NCBI RefSeq assembly: GCF_041260155.1
Contig: NC_091928.1
Span: 34,623,388 to 34,687,387 of the forward strand
DNA: 64,000 nt
Source: Ptychodera flava
Taxonomy: Eukaryota; Hemichordata; Enteropneusta; Ptychoderidae
Direction: 5' to 3'
A program made the position numbers and the translations under genes. Within the stretch, counting starts at the first letter, position 1, and every line of letters begins with the position of its first letter. Below, piece by piece: positions 14,386-28,100 of this stretch. Below the pieces are notes generated by a model, which had not been told where the DNA came from, searched no databases, and saw only the letters and a program-made list of their open reading frames with translations.

Positions 14386-17300
14386 CGTCGCAAGTTAGGA
14401 ACGCTGATTTCAAAAGCTACTTTGGCAGGGCTTATAATAGTTTCCACGAAGGCAACGGTTATGCCCATCGTACACGGCGAATTCACTCCGTCTATTTCAA
14501 GTCAAAACATGATTGGGCCATTTATCCTCTGACAAAATGTTGATCTTTGTATCTCACAATTCACTTCTTCGAATCGCATGGTAATTCCCATATATAGTCG
14601 TCCGGTAAGTTGGAAACATGGATACCCATGGCCTAGTTACGTGCCAAGGTCAAGTTGACCTCTACACACGTTGAAAAGGAAAGTACTTCGAAAATGCCAG
14701 AATATAGTTCTGTGTGGAGCTTACCGGTACGAAGCAAATAATATTCACCGTTTGAGTGACGATGAATAAAATGTTCCTTTGCTTGTCACTGGGGTTTGAT
14801 ATAATTCGTGCGGTATGACTTGATAAATTGAAGAACCTCATTTCTTGCGGAAAACAAACATGTCCTTATGGCGATTATCTCAGTAAGGTGTACACGATTT
14901 TCATAAATGATGAAATCACGTTAAAACCGGGAAACATTCATGGCTTGCCACTACTTTACCCTCATGCCTACGCGAGACAAGTAGAAATGACGGCTTTGAT
15001 ATCAAAAGAAAGAAATGAGTTTCACACCATATTTAGGAAAGTTTGAAACACTACCGTTGTCAAAGAGACACTAAATTTACTCAAGACCCCGGGGTCAAAT
15101 GAAGAAAAAAGAGCATTAGTCATCTTCATGCGAGTAGATGAAATAATTGACAGTGCGCTATGAACCGTCAGAAATGGCAGTGGCCAGAGGAACACGCATC
15201 ATCATACGCACTGTGCAGTTTTGACCACTGAATTTATCGTCGTCTACTCGCTGCGCGCCCAAATTACTGCTTCATTCAAACAGATCTGAGATGCCGTTTA
15301 CAAGTGGAAGTTAGATCTTGTGAGCCAAGAAATACGAAACTCTTGAAAAAGTCGCGTCGCCGACGAAATAATATTTTCTAAAAGGCTTAGCATGAGAAAC
15401 AAAACTAATTTTCGTTGCCCTCGCGAAAAAAAAAACCAAGTACCTGAATTCTCCTCCACAACGGGTTATTCCACTTTGCTCAACAATATTTGCATTGAAT
15501 GCACTTCGAAATTCTAAGTACCCAACTTCTATGAATCTGCGTTGGCGAATGGGACCGCCCATTCCACGAAATTGAATATTCCTAACCAATGGGCTTCCGT
15601 GGTTCTGTCACGTGATTTGCCGCATACGTAAACAATTTGTGTCGGCTGAACAAGTCCGCGTCTCATCTCGACATATGAACGAGTGCACGAGTGTCAGGCT
15701 TATCTCCCCAACCCAAATACTTGGACGACAGTACTCTGTATGCTGCAACTCTCCCTCGAAGGCTAAGGTAATTAACGTCTGTTGCATGTCTATTTTGTGT
15801 ACGACTGCGCATGCTTGTCTGTCCGAGACGCTCACGGGAAACTGTAGAAAGTACCGGCGGCGTAGGTTCCAACAAGGGAAAGATCTACGACACGAGCAGG
15901 CGAACTTCAGAGAGCTGTATGCTGACTAGCAAAATTTAGAAGGATAAAAACGCGTAGCGGGACGGGTTGGAGAGAGGCGATTTAATTTTTTGCGATATTG
16001 GTATAGTCTGTGCGATTTCCATAACCAAAGGGAGCAAGTACAGACTTCACATTCCTGAAATAATCGTTGAATATCCGTGTGAGTCATACGAGAATCGGGC
16101 AATTACCTGCACTTCATGACTAGCAGCAAAGGTTCTCGCGATAGTCCCTGAACCATGTACTGTGCTTTGCACGGTATTGCTGATAGTGGCGGACCGAGCA
16201 AGGGAGAGCAATCAAAAGTCAGGTGGATCGACATAACGTAAGACAGGTAGCCAGACAAACAACCGGACGAAAAGGCACATGTCACGAGTTACGAGTACAT
16301 CGGAGACGGGCGATAATGGACGCAAAACTCGCCGCTCAGAATGACCTATGCAGTCAGACAGCGGCGGCAAGAGGTACATACTAGCCAGTCGGTGGTACAG
16401 AGACAGTTTTAAAGGGCGAAGATAGCGACCTGCCACTATACAAAAGTGAGGCAAATATTAAACTAAGGGTTATCGGACAGACGCGAGAGAGGCCAGCCAT
16501 GCCAGCAGATAGGGAGACACAGAGTGTCTTTGTCGAAGGTTGGACAACGGATATACAGGAACAAGGCGATATAAGCGGGTCCATCATAGCTGCGATTGCT
16601 TTGCGAACTTCCAACCATGGAAAACCATGGACAACCGTGTTCCAACATAATGTGAGCCAGTTCTTGGCAAATCACCGTTCTTGTGCGCAACGCGGGAGTG
16701 GACAGTGCACTTCAGACCATAATCTCATTTTTGAGGATTTCCAACTCATCGACCAAGTTCCAATGGAAAGCACATCGTGGTATATTTTATTCCTCGGAAA
16801 TCACACTCCCCCCTCCATGAGGGGACAAACCCGCCATCACAGAACTGTGATGTATCCGAGACTTCCCCATGAGTGACTGGGTTTAACTGTGACAACATCA
16901 CGTGCAGTATGGAAGTGAGAGATATTCGTCACGTTGATATTTTAAATCACATTTTAGGGATTGTCCCCGGTACTCGTGCTAAAATTAATCAAACTATATG
17001 TGATCTTATTATCAGCGCTATGTGTGCTTCGTCCTATAAACATGTTTATATCTCTTCAGGACACTGAACCCATAAAATAATTAGTCGAACCGCTACTATA
17101 GACAGCGCGTCTTCAAATATAATGGCACAAGAGACCCTGCCCTGGATACCGCGATTGTTCAGCAAAGACGTGTACAATCGCAACGGTATATCCAGCGTTT
17201 CGCTCGGGAGACAAAATCCCCACTTTTATGGGAAATGAAATCGCAAAATTTTTACGTTGTTCCATAAACACTATTAGACGGTGATCCCCCTCCTAATGTC

Positions 17301-19958
17301 AATGGTCATAGGGTGGTTACCCAGACAAAACAGCTTATAAGGAAGGGGTAAATAGCTAAAATGTCCAATATTCCGAGCGAATCGGGTTGAGGAAGTCACG
17401 ACTGCACACACTGCGGACTTTGTACTGCGTTGCGAGCTGTCAACTGTAAACAATGGGTAAGACTTTGTACATTCGTCTCATACGAGACCACACTCTGAAT
17501 TTGTTTCGCGCCATCGCTATTCTACTGACTGAATTGTTGTCTTGTTTCGCGCCATCGCTGTTCGTCTGACAAAAATTTGACCTGTTTATTCTTTTTCGTC
17601 AACTTGATTCAACGGGGTAAGGTTGACCATGTAGGTTTAAAAAGGACCCCTTTTTACCTCCATGGCTTTAATTCCTGACGTGGGTTTGTATATGTAGCTC
17701 GTGGCGTGGAACTGTCAAATTTAAATTACCATTACTACACACTATTAGATTTAAATTTGGTGTTTTTTGATCGAGTGACATTTGAATGATACTCCTCTTA
17801 GCGTTTAATTTTTCCGTTTGCCATTTGTAACTATTCGCGGCGGAATTTCCATGATCAGTCATACACAACTGTGTGGGCTCGTTCCAGGTAATATTTTTCG
17901 ATGAAATTTCGAGATTACGGGAACACCCTTTCTTGAAATCGATAAAATTGGCGCGTAAGTACACATAAACGAACCACGCCAGAATATTCTAGATACTCGA
18001 CGGGTCGACACGAAAGTTTATAATTACTACTAAATTAGGCAGAGCGTTGGATAATTTGTAAACCATGAAGCTACTGCATTTGAGAAGGGCTTCGCAACGA
18101 GACTCGACCATGGGAGAACACTAGTTCTGTGAATGATTTTAGTCACGTGTTCAGAGTATTGTGCAAGAGTAGGCTTAAATGCAACTTTTAAAGTTTTATC
18201 ACCAAGATTCATACGTCAATATCAAGTGTTATCGTGTCAGATACGGCTTACCCGTCGCAAACGATCGCAAACACCTATGCAAAAGAAGAGAGTGCATTAG
18301 ATTTGCACTTGGAAATGTGCTCTGGGTTTACGTCTGGACCTGAGTTCATACTTCTGGCAACACTGGCTTTACATGCTAAGGTATTAAAGATTCCTAAAAG
18401 GCAAGATATTAGCATTCTCGCTAGCCAGAGCAATGATTTCCGCTCCGCTGACCTACGCAAAAGACGGGTAGCGCTGAGCTGTTGCCGTAAAGAGGCGCGT
18501 GGTTTACGACGATGGATATTAGAAGAAGACATGTACAGTTCCTGTTCAGCAAATTTAGTCACCATCCCGTTCCGCAAATGCACAATACCCTGTTACTATT
18601 TTCAAATTATGTTATGTGTGATTTATGTAGCAAATTATCCTATAAACAAATAACCCTATCGAATGGCGAAAGACGGAAGTTAGCATCGAAAATACACACA
18701 ATGTTGTTACACCCTGTTTGTTGTGTACCAATCAGACGTTTTCTACTTGAGTGACCGGGTGATAATATTTAACTTTAACTGTCTGCAAACATTGCCTGAC
18801 CCCGACCAGCATATACAGTGACCTAAAGTGACCCCTCTCTGGCAGGTATTCCTGAGGGAGGAAAAGTGATTTGCAGGTATATGTCTGGTTCAGGGTACAC
18901 AAACTCGATTTGCAACTGTTTCATGATTTAGAAGTGCGGGTTGGTGACTCCCCTTCACCCAGTTCAGGTAAAAAGACTGGGATCGATTTTGGTAGGCGAG
19001 TCTGAGGGCGTCGCAAAGAATGCACTGCGTCTCTTGTGTGCTAAAGTGGGAAAGGAAACAATTAGGCGAGCATAGAACATCTGTTTCGCCACTTTGATGA
19101 ATGAGATAATCCGCAGTGATTATGCACATTGTATTTATTCCGTTTTGGTTTTTTTTTTGACAATTCATACGAATGAACTCTGAGCTGTCATTGCCTGGAC
19201 ACGTTGCACTTATGGTTCAGACTGTGCTTCTTGACAGTTCAATTTCCGGCAAACTTCCTCTAATTTTAATATTGTTTTGGCGCGCGAAGTAAGCTCAACC
19301 GAAACAATGTAGATTTCTGCATGAACGACGCAATTATGTAGTTTCGATAACAAAAGACTGGTCGTGGAGCCGGGGGAAGGAACTTCCATCGTAGGGACAG
19401 TCGGATGACAGCCCGAACCGAGTAACCGAGACTAGCAGTTATGTTGTTGAGTTTATGATGCGCATCATTGCACCACCCACTCAACGTAAATTTTTATTCG
19501 TAACAGTCACGGCTGCAGCACGTGCTATTAGTATAAAAACAACATTCATGTATCGTTTCGTGACGTAGGCATTGCCTTTTCGACCGAAAAGAGAACTCAC
19601 TTAAAGTTTTGCCCGTCATCTTTGCGTTCCGTCGTCGATAGAGACTCGTCGCACGTTGGCTTCAGAAAAATAAACAAATGACGATGTGCTCCTCAAGGCA
19701 GAAAACGTAACCTCAGTGGTATGAGATCAAATGCGCAGTCTCTGTTTTGTTGCCGTCATTTCGGTGGCTGGGCCACGTGATCAAAACAATTAACCCCCCC
19801 CCCCCAATAAAATGAAATAAAAAAAATAAACAGCCGTATTATTTTTCCAAGCAGAGATAGATGTAGTGTTTTTACACATGAAAATACATGCAAGACTTCT
19901 TCTTTTAAAACTATTGTACTATTACAAAGTGTTTTATTTGCTTTTTTCGATTTTTCAG
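14386..19958. other. Long intergenic stretch, no gene recognised
   Basis: Several open frames of 100-140 codons occur (16499-16876 and 18234-18653 on the plus strand), but none shows a recognisable domain or splice structure. A small imperfect hairpin, TGGATACCGCGATTGT and complement, lies at about 17151-17204. A poly-C run is at 19795-19805. Confidence 0.45.
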
Positions 19959-20080
19959 TCATTTGGGATCACGAAGAGCCGAATATTTCCACCACTGCTC
20001 AGGCGCCATCGGCCAGGCCCACCCCACATATGCATTGTTCCGAAGAGCGCCACCTAGTTGCCGCTGGTAACATCGCCGCC

Positions 20081-21138
20081 ATGTTTCCTTATCCAACGTT
20101 ACCGAACACTCCGGTACAGAATAGGTCTATTTTACCAAGAGGTGAGTATGTTTGTTAAGGTCATTCGAATAAGGCTTTTCTTCGAAACTGCGTCAACAAT
20201 TTGTCCAATTACTAACTATTTAAGCGGTGATTGACTTTTTGGCATTGCCCACTTCCTCAGACTTTTCGAAAACAACCATCAACACCCACATGCTGAGAGG
20301 AACCTCAGTCATGGTCCCTTCACCAAGGGACTGTGGCGGAACTTGTCGAACAAAGGGGCAGGGTTTATTTAGCCGACCGCTAGTGTGAGATTTTCCTGCT
20401 ATATCAGAACAATGCAGTGTACTTCAAATGAACGTTGGCTTCAGAAAAGTCCATTTATTCGTCCTACAATTTTGACGTTCGACAGATTTAAGTACATGCG
20501 TTTATCTCTAAACATGATTCAAATGCAAACGATTCAAATATGCAAATCAATTCATTGCTACATTATGGTATATTTATATTCATTTTATTTGAAAATGTTG
20601 TCGGGATGAATGCAATCTCGTTTTTACACAAGGGGGCACAAAAAACCTAGCTGTGGTTTGTCCATTGAACTGCACCGACTCAATTACATTGTGTCAATCA
20701 TAGCTCAAATCTTCACACATTGAAGATCCATTTTGACACAAAATAAAAGGCGACACAGAAGAAAATGAACCAAATTTGAAAAAAAAATTACCAACAACGA
20801 AACTATCATAAACCCTGTGTTCTTGGACAAAGTCCAGCGTATCTCAATATATCGCTTGAGATAGTCTCTTCCATTTACTAATCTTTTTTCTCCTTTCAGA
20901 TCCACGAGAGTGGACTCGGGACCACGTGATAGCTTGGTTGCTACTGGTAACAGAACATTATCAACTTGCACCGGTGGACGTCGAGAAATTTCACATGAAC
21001 GGCCGAGGACTCATGTACTTGAACAAAGATGGCTTCGTTCGCAGGGCGCCATCATGCGGTGAAAAATTATTTGAGGACTTCCGGAGAAGATTTGCCAGAG
21101 CGATAATCGAAGAAAGGAATTCAAAAGGGCAGGCTTGA
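20081..21138 (+). CDS. PNT-domain-only protein (ETS-type SAM), 2 exons
   Basis: Exon 1 is 20081-20141 and ends G|GTGAGT; the intron is 20142-20899 and ends CTCCTTTCAG; exon 2 is 20900-21138, to a TGA. The joined frame gives 99 residues. From about residue 21 the whole product is a PNT domain: PREWTRDHVIAWL, then FHMNGRGLMYLNKDGF, then a C-terminal helix. This pattern is closest, from memory, to ETV6/ETV7 (TEL/Yan group) PNT domains. There is no ETS domain before the stop and no good splice donor near it. In this family PNT domains mediate homo- and hetero-oligomerisation or kinase docking; Drosophila Mae/EDL is a PNT-only antagonist of ETS proteins. A similar role here is inference. The start has a strong context (GCCGCCATG); an in-frame ATG at 20030 would add 17 residues, and a TTTTTCAG at 19951-19958 leaves open an additional upstream exon. 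Confidence 0.85.
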
Positions 21139-21844
21139 GAGGAAAATGGCAGTAGAATATGCAAATTTGAGAGAGAGACACTATAAATGTACTTGAAGAC
21201 TGAAGATAGTGCAACAACTGTAGCACATTTATAGCAATGTTCGTTACCTTCTGTTTGGATGAAGTCTTGCTGCATGCTGCAGTTTTCGTTGTTGTAAAAA
21301 TATTCCGAGTGGACAAGGAACCGCAAAATTTACCTAAACATGCAGTATGTTGCAACTGACGAGGTTTTGAAGAAGAGACTAGTGACTTGTTTAGTTGAGC
21401 TAATGCGGTGTGTGTTTAAATAATGGTGACGCTAAAAGACGTACTGTTTATCTGTCTGTTTGTCTGTCTGTCATGAAGTACATGAAGAACGACCATTTTG
21501 TGACTGGATCGCGATCGTTCACGTTGACACTTTTGTATGAAAATGAGATTATTGTAACCACGATACATTTAGATCTTAATATATTAAATGTCCGTGTCTT
21601 ATAGAACTGAAGAACTGAAGAGTCGTTTTAAAGTACCTTTCATTTACAAGGTGACCGAACTTTCTTTTCCTCAAAACATTTGCGTATGTTTTTCTCAGCC
21701 CAGTTAGAGTGTGCGACACGCCCCCTAAAATTGAGCCTTTGCCAGCCATGTGATGGTGGACAAACAACTCTGAAGAAATACATCATTTTTATTGTCTGGA
21801 GTATATGCTTTACATGCATGTTGTCAGGTAGAATACGCCTAGGT
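21139..21844. other. 3' flank of the PNT-only gene
   Basis: Presumed 3' UTR and intergenic DNA. No AATAAA close to the stop was seen; an ATTAAA occurs at about 21583. A short GTCTGTCTGT run lies near 21452-21471. Confidence 0.4.
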
Positions 21845-22190
21845 GACAGATATTCGAACTCTCGCATTTTTGCAAATTGATTGTTTTTCTCTGTCAGTGG
21901 TGTGCCGGTTGTGGGGACTCATTTAAAGTTCTTGTAAAACAGAAAAAAAAGACCATTAGTGTTTTGGAAATTAATAATTTCATTTTCCACTCGGAGTTAA
22001 TACAAGGGATGGCGGCCATTTTGAATTCCAACCACTGGTAAATCTTGGGGCTTGGGTTATTGTTTCTCTAGTACCAAACTGTGCACGCTGACCCCTGATT
22101 TTTATTCTTGATGTGTTAATGAAATGGTTGAAAGTTCCTGAGGAAAACGAGCAAAAGTTAAAGTTTTAAACTGTCGAGGCCCTAACTACA
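21845..22190 (-). repeat. GGCCGCCAT-core dispersed repeat, copy 5
   Basis: Reverse copy: GACAGATATTCGAACTCTC at the left, GGGATGGCGGCCATTTTGAA at about 22007, GGTTATTGTTTCTCTAGTACC, then AAAGTTTTAAACTGTCGAGGC at the right end. Confidence 0.72.
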
Positions 22191-25100
22191 TTAATTTTGC
22201 ATTATCGATACCATGAATACATATAAATGGCCAGCCACAGTAACTATTGTTGTTTTTTCACCATCTTAGCCACAGTTTCTTATTCTGCTCCGCGAAGCAT
22301 ATCGAGACACCAGCATTCATATTGCGAACTCAGTTGTTTGCATGTGCAGACTACATGTATATTGTAAATTGTTGACGAGGGAATTCTAGTCCGGACGAGG
22401 GAATTCTAGTCAAGAATGTAAACATAAACAATGACAGTGCATTATATAGACTAGCTACATAGTAGGTGTATCACCGTGAATTGGGCGGAGAACAAGAAAC
22501 TGCTGTCGACAATAAAAAAACTAAACTGGTAAAATAATAGCCATAGCTTCATCTAGTGGCCCTTTAACCAGCTGGTTCATGTCACCAAAATTACGTTTAC
22601 AATTGCCCTTGCCCGAAAACAACGCTAAAATCTTGTGTAAATATTAAAATAGTCCCAAGATTGACTAGCAATTAGGTCGAAATGTCCGTCAGAAAAGAGA
22701 AATCGGCAGGACTAAAGATAATTAGGTCCGTGGTCGGCAGTGTGAAAATCTACTATGATCTAAGAGAGAACATGTTTTATTGTCAAATGAAAACCGACCA
22801 ATAGCTAAAAGGATAAGGTGCTGTTCAAGGTCAGGTGTGCCGAGAAATACGAATCCGTCGGAGAGAAGTAAAATGTAACTTGGAAATGTCTTGGCACCAT
22901 TGGTGGTAGAGTGAGCGTTTATTATTTACAGATAAATGTGTTAGAACACCCTTGTTGGTAATTTCTTGCTTGTGTTTATCTCAAATATAAGTTTTGGGGG
23001 TTTTTGGTACCTATTAAAAAACCCCTTTCCAGTTCAAAGATTTAAAATTTTATATAAAATAAAGATCACCTAGCCGACCTCTAGCAATGTAACTTGAACC
23101 ATCGTAAATCTTTCTTTATCCCTCCCTGGCCTTAACCTCTATATATAGAGGTAGCTCTGGCACTAAGCTACCAGAAAGTCAGGTCTGAAAGAATTTTATT
23201 GCCAAACAAAATTTTCATTTTGTTATCTAGTATTTTTAGGACATAACTTTGACCCGCCAGCATGGAGTTAAACTTGAGAAATGTTAAAAACGGGAGAAAG
23301 GAGAAGCCGGGAAGTCGGGTGATTTTTTTAGTTACACTGCATTCTCACCCAATATACGACTCTTGGTTATGCTAAAAGATGAACCTAAGCAGTGTTTTAA
23401 TCTATGGTTAACAAGTCATTGAAAATTGAATAAATCTTCACAAAAGAGTTTATTTTTAAGCACAATACCCTGTGTCATGTCAACGCCATCTTAATCGCTT
23501 CTCTCCTATCTGACTTGTTAGCCGACCTATCTGAGTGACCCACTTAAAATTATTATCATTGACAATTATCTTCCTCGGGGAATCGCCATGCGAGAGGATG
23601 TCGGGATACAGAAACAGCGTAGAGACTTCAAGTTTTCAAAGATAACATTGTTAATTTCTTATACATGGATGTTACACATTGCCAGATAGTTCCTTCTCTC
23701 AAGATGCTGTCCCTTCGTCTGAGCTGGTGTACGTAAAGACACCATCTATATACAATTCAATCCGTACAATCTTTTTTTATATACAAATGATCATGAAATG
23801 CAACGTCTCTCCCTTATAATAACGTATTTGGTGCAAAGGTACCTACATGTATCAATGGCCAACATCATGAACACGAGAACAGTATGTACTTGCTAGATTT
23901 CTCACATAAAATATAACCATCGCATATAATTAACAAAGTCTGAACCTGTCTGAACCTGATAATTAACCTTTATGCAGAATTGACGTCAAAGTCAATGAAC
24001 TCTGTAACAAAATGTATGCTGAAAATTTGCCAATGGCATTGTTAGACAAAGAAGTTCAGATTTGTTTCTGGTCCTTGATATTCAGCAAAACTGATGCGAT
24101 GATGCGATTTTTTTCCTTTTTATTCCTAACAATAATGCTGGTTTAATTTGCCACTATTGATGCAACAGTTATTGTCTTTTATCACTGGCTGCATAATACT
24201 TCTGTTTTCTTTTTAGCATTTTTGGACACGCAAACAGGGATATCAATGATGGCTGTACTTATGAGTTAGTCCGCAGTAAGAACGCTTACACGCGCCTCGA
24301 AGTTACAGGTAACTCGAAAAGAAACTGTCCTCAGCTTATAAGCTCCATTAGCTTTTCATAATCAACATTGAGAATTGGGCGTTATCTTGAAAACGTTCGA
24401 TTAGAGGTACACAAAGTGTAAAAGTTTACTGATGTTTTGATGTTTTGACGAAAACAATGCGCGAAAACTTCCTTTACATGTACCCATAAATGCATCAACA
24501 GCCAGCAGACCAGCGATGTATCGCAGAAATTTGAGAGTCTTAAACACCCGCACCTCATTCTTCCTTAGCATATATTTCTCTGTATTCGGTGCACGTTCGG
24601 TCGCCCCTGCGCGTCAAAAGGAACTAATGACCGTCCTTTGCTGTCTTGAAGTTAGGTACTTTAAAGGGATAACGTCACTCTTTGTTTACACTTTTCATGA
24701 ATTTCATTTGATATGAAAAGTGGTGTATGTTGTTTGACTTCTTAAAATATGCTGTAGTATTGGCCAACTGTGCACAATCTCAACTCTGCTCGACGCCATA
24801 CGAGATTAAACATTCAATGAAACATTTTACGCTCTGTACTACAAAATCAAATTCCATGCACAACCATGCGTGGTTGAACATACACACCGTTACATAAGTT
24901 TGGAAATATCATACAAGTTTTTGTAACGAAATCTGTATTGGCGGTGCCTTACATATAGATAAGGATGGCTGCTTTTATTAACATTTGGTAATATTTATTT
25001 GTCATAGGAAAGCAGGTCGGAAAATGAAAAATCCATTTCGTCCAGAGGTCAGAGACAAGATCATCTGTATGCATTCATCAATGGGGTCATTTTTGACACT

Positions 25101-28100
25101 TTTGCAGTTATGTACCGTCGTCAGTTTATATTCAAGTATTCCAAGTTTTCTTGATTATCACAAAAGGGGGGTATTTAAAAAGGAGCGACTTTGTCCCTTT
25201 AATGGAGATACAAGCAAGACCATGGCTCCATTCAGTTCTCGACCATCCTTACATGTAACACGAAAATGTTATCAAGATCACTATCATGTGTACAGTAGCG
25301 CCATCAGCGTCAACATTTTTATGACGATCTCGGCCGCCTTTGTATCTCTCGCCCCAGGTGTAACAGTGACACCTACTTATTATTCATAATAACAGAAGAT
25401 AGTCTTTCAAGTTATGTACACATATACGTTCAAAACTTTGATCCTGAAATTTACCGATTTGATTCCGCCAGAGACAAGACGCTCGTCAACACACACACAC
25501 ACATGATAGCGGGTAGGTAGTCATTGAAATATTAGTGGGCCGGGAAAATTGCCGAAATTCCCACCAACAAATGAATCGCACCATTGCCGTGAATGGCCAC
25601 GATAATGCCTCTCAGAGCACTCACACATAGGCTGTGAGTTGTGGTCGGAAAACCACGCATGACGGTTATGTCCAAGTTCGGTTACTTGTAAGGTCAACAT
25701 CGCTTTGGTCTATGCGAGATAGATCTGTATGTATGGAGAGGAAAGATCTGTATACATGTATACACTTCACAAAAGTTGCGGTGTGGTGCGCGTGTATTGA
25801 ATGCACCAACTGGAGTAGACAACTGGAGGAAATAATGCCTTCAATTCAAGTTCGATTTAATTGTCGACTGACAACTCAATTGCTCTGAAGTATTTATCAG
25901 GTATAAAACTCGATCCAGCTCGGATGCACCTCGTGATCATTTCAAGACAATTTGGCCATCCGAATGGCAACTTAAAATCTGATTTACAAAAAAAAACAAG
26001 GGCGAGATCGACGGTAAACATGATTTTTACTTCCTTAAGTTATGCAAATATTACTTCAGCAAAAGAGGGCAACGATACTGTATGGCTGAATGAGCGTGAC
26101 CTTATTACGGACTCAGTCGGTTGTTATGCGGAACTAAGATGAATAGAAAATAAAATCCACTCAGGCAAGGTGGTTGTTATTTTATTGGTACATGTGAATG
26201 CTAAGTTTGAAAAAGGGTGTTTCCGTTCGAGGAGAATCGGTTTCCGTTACAATATGTCTTCCGCTTTCTCAACCAGTTTCATTTGATCCATTTGTACTCC
26301 AGGGAGACAAGCTAGACTGAGTGTGATAGGTTCACACTGTTTCAGCTGTTTTGCAGTTTCTACATGTCATCTTCAGTGAAACGTGGCGTGTTGACAGCGA
26401 CGCGTTCCCAAGTCATGCTACCATTACTACTGCATCGGGGACTACCCTTTCATGTCTGTGAATGCCGTTGTTTTGGCATGTAAGAAGCTGGATCGTTCAC
26501 TCAATGCTATGAGAGAATATGACGTCAGTTGAACCGGTTTCGACCGGTAAACAAAGTCTTACAGCGAGGTCTGTAGACTTTGTTCAAGTCGCTGAATTAA
26601 AAATAATATAAAACAAAATCATTTTCAAAAGTTTCTCTTGTGTATCTTCTATTTCATACAAATTTATTTTTGAAATTTGGCAGCCCAGGCCTGATTTACC
26701 TAGCGATCGAACGCGTTACCTTTGATTCTGCGCAGTAGTGGGTCAGTTTCTGCAGGGAGAAACTGCCCGTTATCGAATGCACCCCACTCATCGCGTTCAA
26801 AAATGACCATAGATTCCGTTCTAGATTACGAGGTTTGGTATCCTATTAGCTCCTGTGTAGTTCCCGCGCGCGGGAATTGACATCGCACAGAAATCTCTCA
26901 GTCAGACTGTTCGCACATACTCTGAGTCTATTTGTTTGATACCTCAGAAGAAAAAGTCGATGAATGAAGTATGCAAAACGGAAGTATTTTAGAAACAGTT
27001 TGAAAGAATTACATTAGACTATCAAAAGCAATTTTTTTACCATTGGGCAATCTCTCAGGTCTGACCATATCTGAGTGGGGTGCATGCGATGCAGGGGAGT
27101 TTTGGTGACACATGAACTAACGCTGATAAAAAAGCCTGTAGTGACCTTTTATAGTACTTCTCGTTCTTAAAAGATAAAATTCTATGAAGCAACCATGCAG
27201 GGTCCAAATTCCTTAAAAGTTTTCATGGCCAACATCATTATTTCGCTAACACTTCGGAGACTAGTGTCACTTAAAATTTGCATTGATAAGTGAATCATAA
27301 AACACCATGTTTTGTTATGTGGTCCAATATTGCTGTATGCCCCATTGGCAACTATGTACATTTTTGCATTATTTTCGTACTATAAGTTCCAATTTAAAAC
27401 TTGATATATAAAGACAACATACTTCTTAAAAGCACAGATTCTTTTGATATGATAAGTACTAGCCTGCCGTGCTTTGACAAATTCTTACTCAGCTTTTTGG
27501 ACGGAACAAAATCTCACGAAAGTCTGACATGTCATCAGATAAATGAAAAATAAATGAGTCAGCATGAATTGACTCTTTCCTAATGACGTAATAGTTAGCA
27601 AACATCACACTTAATCGTACGCGTTCTAATAATTTAACATTTCAATGTCGCACGTGTGTTTCGTCTATTTTCTCTCACAATTCTGAGGAAAGGGAAAACA
27701 CAATTACAAACAGTTTGATTCCTAAGATCTACAGGTGGTTTCGTAGCAAGGTTTTCTATCTGTACGTCGATGGCTTATAAAGAACCATTACAGCGATTGC
27801 TGTCTGTTGACCGCATTATCATGTATATGCGTTTGTCTACATGAATAGAATGGATCTCAACAAGAGTTTCACAGAGTGGATCGCAAATAAATATCTCCCT
27901 TGCATGCAGGATTTCTTACCAGACCGAGTATTGTGCTCATGACGCGACGCTTTACCCCCTCCCCCAAATAAACATGACTTTTGGTGACCCAAGCAGAACT
28001 GCTCATAAAAAGACGGAAACACGTGATTGATGGACGCAATTCCTGAATCGGAATAATGCTGTAAGAATTGTAAGAGATTGATGAGAGTTGACGAGAACAG

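Noticed and set aside
16499-16876. 125-codon plus-strand frame
   Set aside because: No recognisable domain, no splice context; could not be told from chance.
18234-18653. 139-codon plus-strand frame
   Set aside because: No recognisable domain; low-complexity free but unsupported.
24217-24308. Possible 92-base internal exon (TTTTTAG acceptor, CAG|GTAACT donor, 30 open codons)
   Set aside because: Thirty open codons are common by chance and no partner exon or domain was found.
24985-25389. 134-codon plus-strand frame
   Set aside because: No domain or compositional support.
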